A stretch of 64,000 nucleotides of DNA, taken from Sepiola atlantica. Its lineage: Eukaryota > Mollusca > Cephalopoda > Sepiida > Sepiolidae. The translations under genes were made by a program, and so were the position numbers. Each line of letters opens with the position of its first letter. Position 1 is the first letter of the stretch. Location of the stretch: assembly GCA_963556195.1 (NCBI GenBank), contig OY744516.1, positions 33,735,486 to 33,799,485 on the forward strand. The letters run 5' to 3'. Positions 1 through 9,844 of this stretch are shown here, one piece after another. Under the pieces are notes generated by a model that saw only the letters and a list, made by a program, of their open reading frames with translations, ran no database searches and was not told the origin of the DNA.

Positions 1-68
<68 letters not shown>

Positions 69-75
69 TCTCTTT
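1..75. repeat. (CT)n microsatellite
   Basis: Almost pure CT dinucleotide tract with a few TTT interruptions. It runs off the left edge of the window. Confidence 0.95.
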
Positions 76-539
76 TTAAAAACAATAAAATTTCAATTTG
101 GCATCGTTCTCTCCACCCCTTCTAGCAACGTTTTCTTTTTTTTTCTTCTTTTTTCTTTTTTTTAGTTTGAAGTTTTCTTTCACTTCTTAATAAATCATGT
201 TATCAACATTTTCGCCCCCCCCCCTCAATAAATAAATGAAACAAAAACGAAAGAGCCACACTGGCTTTTGTAATTTACCCCTACTCTTTAGGAAAATGAG
301 TATTTTCCTTTCATTAAGGGTTCATTCTTATTTCAATCATGTACATTATGTAGAGTGAAATAAGTTTTGGCATTATTCATAATGAACTTATTTTTTTTTT
401 ACTAAACCATGATTTTGTAAAAAAAAAAAAATTAAAAACCGTAAGTTATGTTAAGTTTCTTCATACACATATAATGCCGAAATGAAAATTATGTTGGAAA
501 AATATAGTCCCCATCTACAAGGCGAGTAAGAGGCAAGCT

Positions 540-769
540 TCTTCTTCTTCTTTCATGTGAGTCAGATGATTCTGGTGTTGGCATTAGTTTCCCCAATGTT
601 TAGTTAGAAATCTTTCTGGAAAGACGTCAGGTACTTACGGGAAGGACCACGAGAAGGTTGCCAACACCCCTAAGTCAAAGTGGTAATGTGGAACCGACTG
701 GATTCGAACTTGGAACCCCCAGGTTTTCAGTTCGTGTCGTTATCCACTTAACCACCGTCACCTCCTAAT
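540..769 (-). mobile_element. tRNA-derived SINE with GAA-rich tail
   Basis: Read on the minus strand, the element starts with a tRNA-like head: an A-box-like TGGTTAAGTGGATA near 739-752 and a good B box GTTCGAATCC near 702-711. A body of about 160 bp follows, ending in a (GAA)n tail at 540-551. The 9-bp sequence AGGCAAGCT lies directly before (531-539) and after (770-778) the element, as expected of a target-site duplication. The pol III boxes, the simple-repeat tail and the duplication together fit a LINE-mobilised SINE. I cannot name the family. Confidence 0.8.
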
Positions 770-1074
770 AGGCAAGCTAAGGAAGAAAGATAACTCAAGG
801 TTATAAACATGTATTTTTAACTAGAAAATTAGGAAAGGAAGATTTTGTTCTTCCTTAGCTAGAATATTTCTCTTTGTTTATAAAGATAGTGACTATATTT
901 TTCCGCCCAGTTTTCATTTCGACATTTCACATCTACCATTGCTTATGTTTTTAATGTTATTTTATCTAAATGAATAGAAAAGTATTTTCCACCTATCCTA
1001 ACTATATTAACATTACAACGGTTAATTCTATGATAAAACATCTAATAAATTAATATTTTGTAATTTGTACTGCC

Positions 1075-1075
<1 letters not shown>

Positions 1076-1163
<88 letters not shown>
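1076..1163. repeat. (AT)n-(GA)n compound microsatellite
   Basis: A TA run (1076-1132) passes directly into a GA run. It abuts the left arm of the inverted repeat that follows. Confidence 0.95.
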
Positions 1164-1165
<2 letters not shown>

Positions 1166-1796
1166 AGAAATAAGAGTGATAAACATGTAACGAATGTCCA
1201 AATTTATTTTAAATTTCGATTGTTCAATGCAAGGTGTATTCTGTAATAAACTAATGTTTATTATTCTTTCCTTAAGCCTTTTCAAAGATCGAGATCTTAT
1301 CATCAGAGGTGAAATACAGATAGATAAGTTGGCTGTTTCACTTAAGTTTTTTTCCTTGGATTCGCTTGCTCGAATATCTCACCAATAATACCATTCGCTT
1401 TTTCTATGGCCCAGGAAGTTATCAATAATGGCCAGCTTTTCTCACATCAATTCCATTTAAGTGCGCTTGGATTTACTTCATTTTGAGCACTTTCTCCATA
1501 CTGCCCCTACGAAAAAAAATTTTTTTCATCTTCTCCAAAATCTCCTCTTCATTGGACACTTTTTCAACGGACAATTACCACCTGGACAAACCACATATCA
1601 TTTTTACTGAACTTTTCTTTCACTACATTTTTAATAATAGTTTTCAAATATTTGAACTTCGGCCTTTTCTACAGCCAACTTATCTATCTGTATTTCTCCT
1701 CTGATGATAATATCTTGATCTTTGATCGAAATTTGAAATAAATTTGGACATTCGTTACATGTTTATCACTCTTATTTCTTCTATCTCTACAATTGC
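1160..1796. repeat. Large inverted repeat
   Basis: The left arm (about 1162-1345) and right arm (about 1664-1796) are reverse complements. Both contain GATAAACATGTAACGAATGT, then AAATTTCGAT, and both end in the sequence reading ACAGATAGATAAGTTGGCTG. The left arm has about 80 extra bases (1230-1285) that the right arm lacks. The spacer holds no recognisable coding sequence. It could be a foldback transposon or two copies of an element inserted in opposite orientation. No terminal duplication was identified. Confidence 0.75.
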
Positions 1797-2221
1797 TCTA
1801 CTAAAAGTTTACTTTTGGTTTATATTCGATCCTGCTAAATATATATATATATATATATATATTAGTTTCGTTGATAGTAAAACGTCTGATGTCGCTAGGT
1901 TGCTGAAAACAGATACTACATTTTGAATTATTTATTTGCACAAAATATAAAAATTTACATATGGAACAAATTAGGCGCAAGGCCATCAAAAGTATGGGGT
2001 AAAGTGGGTCGTTAGTCATCCTTGATCAAAAATAATAAAAAATGTGTATCCTATGCTTAACTAGAATTCTTATTCACCCCAATACCATATTTACCGTAGG
2101 AGGCCATCCTACTTAAAATATCGAGAAATTGGTTTGAAATATTTTTTTTTTGAAGGAATAATAAAAAATGTTTTTATGACAGGACATTTTTATTTAAAAA
2201 AAAAAACCCTGATTAAATCTA
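1797..2221. other. AT-rich sequence, no gene seen
   Basis: It contains a TA microsatellite at 1839-1862. Nothing else is recognisable. Confidence 0.6.
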
Positions 2222-2866
2222 CTAATGTATTATCTTTTAATGGGGTTGGATAGTGTAGTATCGGTTTTATTGTCATAAGACTGTCCTCCAAGGAATTTCT
2301 TTTCTAAGGGGATGGGTGTAATCCTCCCAAGTATTACATCCTCCTTTGAGGAAGGGAGTAATGCAGTATCTCTTCTGTTGTCATGAGACTATCTTCACAG
2401 GGATAACCTTCTCTTTTTTGGGGGAGAATAAGTTAGTGTAGTATCTTTTCTGTTGCCATAATATCATACTTGCAGGCATTACCTTCTCCTTTTATGGGAT
2501 GATACTCTCAGGTATTACCTCCTCTATTTTGGAAGGGGTATTACAGTATCTGTTCTGTTGTCATGATACCATCCGATAAGGAATAACCACCTACTTTTTT
2601 TCCTCCGAGGCTTTACCTCCTCCTTTGGGGGTAGTGTAGTATATTTTCATTCGTCATGATACATTCCTACCAGGCATTACCTCCTCTTTTGGGGGGCAGT
2701 ATAGTATATGTTCGTTCCTCGATGACTTTCTCGTTTTTATGGAGTGGGGTACTGCACTATCTATTCTGTTGTTATGATATCATCCTCCCGGGCATTGATT
2801 CCTCTTTTGGGAGGAGGTGGGGGTAGTGTTCGTTCATCATGATATCCTTCCAGCCTAGCAAAAATA
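2222..2866 (+). repeat. Degenerate tandem repeat with U2-like motif
   Basis: About eight diverged units. Each contains a variant of GTAGTATCTGTTCTGTTGTC, then CATGATACCATCCTCC and GGCATTACCTCCTCCTTTT, followed by a G-rich stretch. This is the same unit, on the opposite strand and much more diverged, as the 76-bp satellite at 38060-40205. The 17-nt AGTGTAGTATCTGTTCT of the best units also occurs in U2 snRNA around the branch-point recognition sequence. Confidence 0.8.
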
Positions 2867-2894
2867 TGCGACTGGAGAGAACATATATTTGATA

Positions 2895-2931
<37 letters not shown>

Positions 2932-3617
2932 TTCATAAGTCAAACGATCTCAAACTATATAGTAATCCAAGTTTACATCCACAAGGTGAAAATCTAGAGA
3001 ATCCTTACTATGTTTATATAGAAGTGCTCAATAATAAATAAAGCTGTTTATTATGTATAAAAAATATTTTTATTCATACGAACATTTTTTGGCTACAGAT
3101 TTGCAGACATATTTCGATCAGAGCGATGGATGACCAGACCTCTTCGGGACAACATCTTTACAGTTGCATTTAGTGGAAGCCACTGCTATTTAAAACGATG
3201 TCGAAGACTTAGAGCAGCTTTTTAGAGATGTCTGTGTTCGGCAAAACTTCCTCTAAGAGACACATCAGTTAATGGCCAAGATAAATTGATCAAACATATT
3301 TATAAAGAGCAATAGGGGTCATGCTTATTAACTACAACCAATCCAAATTAATGGATTGATTCAAACAAATTAGTCTGTCGAAAGGCAGCTATAAAAAAGT
3401 GACTGGGCTCATATGCAGGAGAGATGGAGAAATGTACAATGTGTTGTTTTTTTTTAGTATACAAAGCATTTCTAATTGAAATACAATTTTAAGATCTGTT
3501 TCTTAATTTTTTTTTTTACTCACCTTTCTTGATTAGCATTTAATCATTTAATTAGTATTTAATGTTTTTAATATTAATCACTTTATTTTTAGTGTAGATT
3601 TTTCATTTTTATTTCAG
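2867..3617. other. AT-rich sequence upstream of candidate exon
   Basis: It holds a TA microsatellite (2896-2926). A slightly GC-richer stretch at 3085-3300 has no long open frame. The last part (3570-3617) is a T-rich tract ending in ATTTCAG, a good 3' splice site. Confidence 0.5.
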
Positions 3618-3698
3618 TGCAAAAAGAAGTTGATAACAATAATGAAAAAGACACCAGTAGTAATGACATAATCCAGATTTTACCTGGTGCAGATTTCG
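3618..3698 (+). CDS. Candidate internal coding exon, 81 bp, phase 1-1
   Basis: A strong polypyrimidine tract and acceptor (TTTTTATTTCAG) lead into 81 bp that is open in one frame and ends at a consensus donor, G|GTGAGT. Taking a split first codon, the encoded peptide is acidic and polar: QKEVDNNNEKDTSSND then IIQILPGADF. The exon has phase 1 on both sides, so it could be skipped without changing frame. I recognise no domain; the composition suggests a disordered linker of a larger protein encoded mainly outside this window. Chance occurrence in AT-rich DNA is possible, because 81 bp is short. The good splice sites at both ends plus the open frame are the whole case. Confidence 0.45.
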
Positions 3699-5499
3699 GT
3701 GAGTAAAAAACACTTGTTGGATTTCTTTATCATTGTTTCCGAAGGAATATTTCCCTCTGAAGTCGTTTAAGAAAATGAAAGCCTTATAATTATGGTTATT
3801 CTTCTTCTCTATTCTTTCATAATAAAATAAAAGAATTTACAATAACAATCATTTATTTGTTAATCTATTAAAACACACTTTTTCGTGTTATATCAAGGTC
3901 TTATTTAGAGATTTCATAATTAAAGAATTAATGTTTAATGGAACAGATTTGGTACCGTATTTATTGCTACCTACCTCTCTATACATCAAATGGGAAAGCC
4001 CTCCTTTGTTCTACTCTTACATAAAATGCTGTTGAAAAAGATATAGACTCGCCTTTAACACTATAACAGCATATTTTTGAAATGAGGTAAATACATTACC
4101 ACACATGTATGTGAATCTAGCCCAAACTTAAATTCTGTTAAACTTCAACACTTAAAAATTACTATTATTTTAAATCAGAAAACGTGATTCCTTAAATCTC
4201 TATAGTAACATAAGAAAATTATGTAACCACTTCTCTTGTATTTTAGTGTGGTTCTCGCCCCTACGTGACTTACAGATATTTTCTTAATCAATTATTTATT
4301 AAATAAAAAATGCAATGACATAAGTACTAAAAAAAACTTTTTGAAAATCCTATTTTAAAAAAAATTAATAACGAAATTAAATCTGCCAGAATTCAGTTCC
4401 ATTTCTTGGTAAATAATGCAACCATTTTAATCTTTTGTTAATAGTTAAAAAAAAATAGATTACTGAATGATCCTTCAAAATTTGAAAGGAATTTGGAAGC
4501 AGTTCTTACCTTTAAATTTAAAATTCTCATGCATTGAAAGTTTTGGAAGCTATAAACACTTAGAAGGGTTTATATATTTTGAAATTTGGAAATAGCTTTT
4601 GTCTTTTTGTAGAATTATACAACTTTTAAAGTATTAACGAGATACTGGTATTGGAAGCACAACATAACAATAGATTGACACTTAGTGGACAACCCAGAAT
4701 GTACGTCTTTGACAAGGATTGTTTGAAAATTATTAAAATTGCTCGATCTTCTTTTAGCCTCAAGATATATTGGAAGATATTTGTATTAAAAACTTGAGTA
4801 AACATAAGAAATTTGTGTTTGTGCTGAAGTTATTCAACTACCATTTTGGTTTTCATCAATTGGAACTCTTTAATATCACTTCAACATTTTTGTTTAGCTT
4901 TTTGTTTTTAGATTTTAAAAAAATGTTTTCTCTTATATGAGAAAGTTTTCAGGTAAAAATAACTATTCAGGAACATATTTTATTTTTATTTAACATTTTT
5001 AATTGAAAATATTTTCGTTTAACCCTTCTGATGTATCCACACATATAGACAATTTTTCATGAACCTCCATTATGACAATTAAACTCTTACATCAAAATCC
5101 CACCATAAGTTTGAGTGAAAATTATTTTATATTAAAAATAGAAGAATATTTAAAGATCCCATTTTTCAGAATCAACTATGAAAATTAATGTAAATTTAAT
5201 CAAATGTCGATGGAAAAACAAAAGATATTTTTTAAATAATGCCAACAATATTTAAACACAATATTCGTACAAATCATTAAAACGTAATTTATCTTGTAAT
5301 TTTGACATTGTAGGAATTTTTAAAATCTGAATCACATGGGGAAAATGAAGAAGGCTTTAACATTTTTAAATTGCATAGAATCCAAACAGAAGTCATGATG
5401 ATTTTTTTATTTTATTTGAATCTAGTTATATTTTTATCATTATTATTGAACCTTTTTTTTATGCAAAAACTATTTCTTTGAAACATAATTCTTAAACAT
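3699..5499. other. Intron-like AT-rich DNA
   Basis: 1.8 kb of strongly AT-rich sequence with homopolymer A and T runs. I see no long open frame, repeat unit or RNA gene. It fits intron or intergenic sequence downstream of the candidate exon. Confidence 0.5.
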
Positions 5500-6080
5500 C
5501 TAATCTACATGTGCACACACGCACATATTCATGTTTGTGTAAATATTTGTGTGTTTTCTGTTTATATGTGTGTGTCAAAGTCATCATCATTTTCAGGTTT
5601 AACATCATTTTTACTTGTTACAAGCATTGGACGTTTTGGTAGCTTCTTTCTCAACGCCAGAGTGTTCATTCCTGCTTCATGGCCATCCATCATTTTTTAA
5701 ATTATTTTTAAACCGACGTTACATTTTCAGTAATCAACAAAAAATATACATCATGTATCTGTGTAACGTGATCTGTGCAGTGCAGTACACACGAAACCCA
5801 ACAAGCTTAATGCCCCAAAAGGGCTAGTTTCAGCAGCATTTTTACTTTCTTCCTCAGTCATATTGTCAATCATCATCAACAACAAAAATAATCAGCAAAT
5901 CTGGAATTTGCTGCCCCAAAACGCTTTTTGATTTTCTTAATTTAACAAGAATCATAATCGTCACCCAAGGGGTACTAAATTTTTAGTGCGGTGATGGTCT
6001 TCTCAAATTTTTTCACTTAGGATGGATAAAGTTTTGACTCGACTTGCAGGCCAAGATTTGGTCTGGAAATGGACCTAAAA
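5500..6080 (-). pseudogene. Possible broken coding sequence or processed pseudogene
   Basis: Read on the minus strand, several short open pieces follow one another in changing frames. Near 5965-5900 is KKIKKRFGAANSRFADYF. Near 5862-5795 is MTEEESKNAAETSPFGALSL. Near 5700-5570 is MMDGHEAGMNTLALRKKLPK, followed by RPMLVTSKNDVKPENDDDFD. Lysine-rich and acidic stretches of this kind look like eukaryotic nuclear protein, and the pieces are separated by stops and frameshifts. I do not recognise the protein. It may instead be a 3' UTR with chance open stretches. A translated search of this interval would settle it. Confidence 0.25.
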
Positions 6081-6774
6081 ATGTTTTAATCTAATATATA
6101 AAGTTAAGACAATTTTTCCCCTGTACCTTTTTTGAAGAATAGGAATATAACCACATGCATCACCGGCTACTAAACTCAGCGCTATATTACACTTATTCAC
6201 TCAAGCATGTTTTAGTAAATTTGTTATTATTTTTCCCCAGCTAACACTAAATCTCACTTTTGACCCACCATCTTCGACTCTCCTCAAAACATACTTCATA
6301 TAGGTGGTAGCAAACACTTTTTCCCCCTAACACTTCAGTACTGACCCCCCCCCCCATTGACATCGGGAATTAATAAACGTCTACTTTTCAAAAAAAGTGT
6401 CTGTTATTATTTCCTATTTGTCTGCTATTAATTTACTACATAATACAAATCATTACTCACACATTCAATGGATGCTCCCGCTAATTCCACTGATTTGTAA
6501 GACTATCGGATTACGTTATTTCTACCTATTACATATACATTTATACTCATTTCAGTTTTTAGAGAATGCAATTAACGAACATACTTCCGTGCAGTGTTTA
6601 CTTATTAAACATGGCGGCTACAATTTCTTCAGCGACTCAACTTCCGAATTAAGCCAAGATACGCAACAGAATCTCATAAAGTTGGCATTATCAGAATCTC
6701 ACACCTTTCACACACATAATATCCAAAAAAGTGGAAAAAAAATTGATTTCTTCATATAGAAATGGCCTACAATG
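6081..6774. other. No supported gene
   Basis: Mostly AT-rich. It includes a C run at 6345-6355 and a 120-codon open frame (6397-6759, plus) whose product resembles nothing I know and has unremarkable composition. I do not call it a gene. Confidence 0.4.
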
Positions 6775-6895
6775 TGACTGTTGGAGCTTCCAGGCTTCGG
6801 TTTATTAACCTATTTTTCAAGTTGAGTGGTTACGAATGTAGATCCAAGACCAAGAGGTTTAGGGTTCGATCCCACACAATTTTTTTTTTTTTTTA
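6775..6895 (+). mobile_element. tRNA-derived SINE remnant
   Basis: A tRNA-like stretch has an A-box-like TTGAGTGGTTA (about 6822-6832) and a perfect B box GGTTCGATCCC (about 6862-6872), followed by a T run (6881-6893) where pol III would stop. No body or tail beyond the T run is recognisable, so it is either a truncated SINE or an old tRNA pseudogene. Confidence 0.5.
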
Positions 6896-7434
6896 AATAT
6901 TGTTAAACTTTTGCCTACAAGGGAGGACTATGGGCCGGATTTTTTAATTTCAATGTTATTATTTAGTAATTTGAAAAGAAATCAATGTAATAGGTAGTAC
7001 TTTAACTATTGTGAATATCATCATTTCTCTTCGAACACATATGGTTTATTAGTGCTCTGCAGGCCTCCTTAATTATATTTGTGTGTTTCATTAGTGTTCA
7101 GGAGGCATACTCATTTTCTTTTTTATTTCCTCACAAAAAAAGGAATTTCTATACAGATAACTAGGGGAGGGATTTTTATTCAATAGGGCTCTGTAGGCCA
7201 CTTTAATTTTAAAAGTGCCGCTTTCATTCCTTTCTTCCTCCTTTCACCCTTCAACAATTCCAATTATTCTAAACATTAAAATTGTCCGATGTGACCTATT
7301 TGCGTTCTGTCGGATGTTGACTTCATTCTTTTATATTTCTCCTGCGCAACGCCGAGGGACGGGTCCAACTAGTTAAATATAAATGTGTCCTTTGAAACAT
7401 GAAGCCCAGCACAAACATCTTTGAAATCATGCTA
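6896..7434. other. No feature seen
   Basis: AT-rich DNA. Two similar phrases (around 7030-7080 and 7180-7215), each containing a CTGCAGGCC- or CTGTAGGCC-like core, hint at a small degenerate duplication. There is no gene. Confidence 0.4.
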
Positions 7435-7620
7435 CTTCTGCAGTTTATGGACCGTGCTATTTTTTTAGATAGGATTTTCAAGTTAGATTCAATTTTTACA
7501 GTATCTTTTATTTATTAAATTGTTAGGTAAAAGTAGGGAATAGCTAACAAAGCCCTATGTTAAGAACAGGTTTCTAAATAATAACGTTATTATTTCAGCA
7601 CGGTCCGTAAACTGCAGACG
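7435..7620. mobile_element. MITE with 24-bp terminal inverted repeats
   Basis: The left end CTTCTGCAGTTTATGGACCG and the right end, as reverse complement CGTCTGCAGTTTACGGACCG, match over about 24 bp with two differences. TA flanks both sides (7433-7434 and 7621-7622), as in Tc1/mariner-type insertions. The 186-bp element has no coding capacity. Its internal segment (about 7534-7590, with TAACAAAGCCC and TTTCTAAATAATAACGTTA) also occurs in the inverted repeat at 50902-51033, which marks a family. Confidence 0.7.
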
Positions 7621-8641
7621 TACTGAAATCACAAAGTGGTCATTAATACCATTAGTTGGCTATGATATATTACACTGATCTTGGTTGCTCCATGAGAAGT
7701 AAAATTATGCAAGGGATTTTTTTCTATTATCTTTTTACCTGACATCGTTTGCTACATTATTTAAGATATCAGATTTTTATTTTATCTGTAAGAGTAAACT
7801 AAATGCAGAAAATTGTAAATAAATTTTATCTTTAAATCAGAATATTTCTAAGTTTATTTAAAGCTCTCATTTACCCATGAAGGACAAAGTGTGAGGATTT
7901 TGTTAGATATTTTTGTTTGAAATTCTAAGTCATTACTTAGATTTCTGAATAATTGTTTGACACTATTTTTCGACCATCCATCTCATTTATTTTATAAAAA
8001 AAATGTTTTATTCAACTGTATAAAAAATAAACTTCATTGAAAAACTATGAAGACATGTTTAAATTTTGTTTTTCAAACCAAAAAGATTTGAGAAAAAAAA
8101 TGTTAACTTTTAAATGTTTCATTTTTTTTCATTTGTTAAATACAATTATTTTGTTTCAAAGAAATATATTGTGAAAAGACTAATAAAATTCTTTAACCTT
8201 CAATTTTCAAAATCTTTCCAATGTTTGTTTTATCATTCCATTATTTATGATATGGAGTATTTACTGCTTCAGAAGTTTCCAAATTGAGGTTATTTTTTGC
8301 TTATTATGAATGCTTTAAACTTTGATGACAATTTTTCTTTAAGCTTTAAAATATTATTATATTCAAATTAAATGCAAATTAGAGACTTTTTTTTATTGTG
8401 GTTGGTTGTAAGTTCAACATAGTACACTTGACGACATAATCTTAAAATAAAAGAGAAAACATTATTTTTTAAAAAAATGGTTTTCCACTTTGATCTAACC
8501 GAAAACACCAGGAGAGGAGACTGATTCAATTTCAGCAGAAGATCTCAATGTCTCATTCTCATTTTTGAAAAAAAAAACAAATATGTTTATCATGAATTCT
8601 CTACAAGAAAAAACATTTATTATTGCATCTACCACTTACAG
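7621..8641. other. Intron-like AT-rich DNA
   Basis: No repeat or gene is obvious. A short stretch at 8513-8550 follows an AG and, continued from the phase of the 3618-3698 exon, reads GEETDSISAEDLN. It lacks a consensus donor and has a weak pyrimidine tract, so I do not call it an exon. Confidence 0.4.
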
Positions 8642-8662
8642 AATATGGAGCCCCTGCTGCAA
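8642..8662 (+). CDS. Candidate 21-nt microexon, phase-compatible
   Basis: Acceptor context GCATCTACCACTTACAG is followed by 21 nt and an excellent donor, CAA|GTAAGAA. The length is a multiple of three. If joined to the G that ends the 3618-3698 exon it would read E-YGAPAA and keep phase 1. Microexons this short are known in animal genes, but 21 nt carries almost no coding signal. The call rests on splice-site quality and phase agreement with the upstream candidate. Confidence 0.3.
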
Positions 8663-9484
8663 GTAAGAATTTTATTTTATCATGCAATAAACTGAAATGA
8701 TTTTCTATTTTAACATAAAAAAGAACAAAAAAGTTTTGATACCCCCCCCCCCCCCTCATTGATAAACATTTAAAGGATTTTATTTTGTTTTTAAAAATTA
8801 ACTAACCCCACAAATTTGTATAGTTAAATAATACTGAGAAGAAAAAAATACTCCAAAATGTTTACTTTCTAAGAGAGATTAAATCCTGATACTGGGAAAA
8901 TAAATCTTTGACATCACAAAATTTAAAGTTCCTTCTGTAGTTTTATTTTTTTACTATACACTTTTTAAATTGTTTATTAATGAGTTTAGGGAAAAATTCA
9001 CCGATAATCTACAAATGCATTTATTTAGTTAGGAAGCATATTGGAGGATAATTTATTTTTGGTGCAAATGCATCACAGGACTCTGCGAAAAAGATGCTAG
9101 ACCATCATAAATTTCAAATTATTTAATTCGTCAACCATGGAAAAGTTCTACCCTTAATCTACAACTAACCCTAAAAAACTGAATTTTTCCATCAAGCAAT
9201 CGGTAAAGCAGAAAATATATCAAGCTTTGTCATGCATTACTAGCTTTTTTTGTTGCTTTTTTTTTATTCTAAGAACATTCAGTTTGTCGGAGGTGTTTTT
9301 TAAATGTTACGCTGGAATCTTTGTAAAGAAAAAAAAAAATTTTTTTTCGAAGGTGGATTGGCGATAGACCTAATATGAAATGTAAAATTTGGTACTCTAT
9401 AAAAAAAAGATACTATTTTACTCAAAGATCCTTTGTAGATTCGTGACCCCATGTTTTGAAAATTTATAATTTATATGCAGTAGA
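8663..9484. other. AT-rich DNA, no gene seen
   Basis: It contains a C run at 8743-8755 and several A/T homopolymers. Nothing else can be supported. Confidence 0.5.
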
Positions 9485-9720
9485 GGGGTGTGAATAAAAG
9501 TTTCGAGGAAGGGATTTTAGTGCCAGCCATACTTAAGAGTATAGTTTATTCTATTTCGTCCATAGTATCATCATCAGTATCAGCACCATCATTATCACCC
9601 ATTTTATATGCTGGCATACATGGCTTTAAGAAATTGACTTTCAAAATAACCTATCTCTGGCCAAGTCTTTACTTATCCTGCTTTTCCTCAGTAAAGATGA
9701 AGTTATAGAGACAATGAAAC
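9485..9720. repeat. Degraded dispersed repeat, ATC-rich
   Basis: A stretch around 9565-9600 is rich in ATCATC, followed by CATTTTATATGCTGGCATAC. This resembles a very common dispersed repeat that I associate with cephalopod genomes, in which a trinucleotide tract is followed by a phrase with ATGCTGGCATGG. The match is from memory and partial. Confidence 0.3.
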
Positions 9721-9780
9721 CTGAAAACAGTATGGCAAGTGCACTATCAGAACCAATAACCATTACACAACTTCGATTTC

Positions 9781-9843
<63 letters not shown>
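9781..9843. repeat. (CA)n(TA)n(TG)n self-complementary microsatellite
   Basis: CA units, then TA units, then TG units in perfect order, so the tract is one long palindrome able to form a hairpin of about 30 bp. It directly abuts the retrotransposon fragment that follows. Confidence 0.95.

Positions 9844-9844
<1 letters not shown>

Noticed and set aside
6605..6650. AACATGGCGGCTACAATTTC as a start codon in good context
   Set aside because: The frame closes after 13 codons and no donor site follows at a fitting place.
6397..6759. 120-codon open frame, plus strand
   Set aside because: No recognisable domain, typical AT-rich codon content, no splice or promoter context. An open frame of this length is expected by chance in 64 kb.
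8513..8550. Possible exon reading GEETDSISAEDLN
   Set aside because: In phase with the 3618-3698 exon, but the acceptor is weak and there is no consensus donor.
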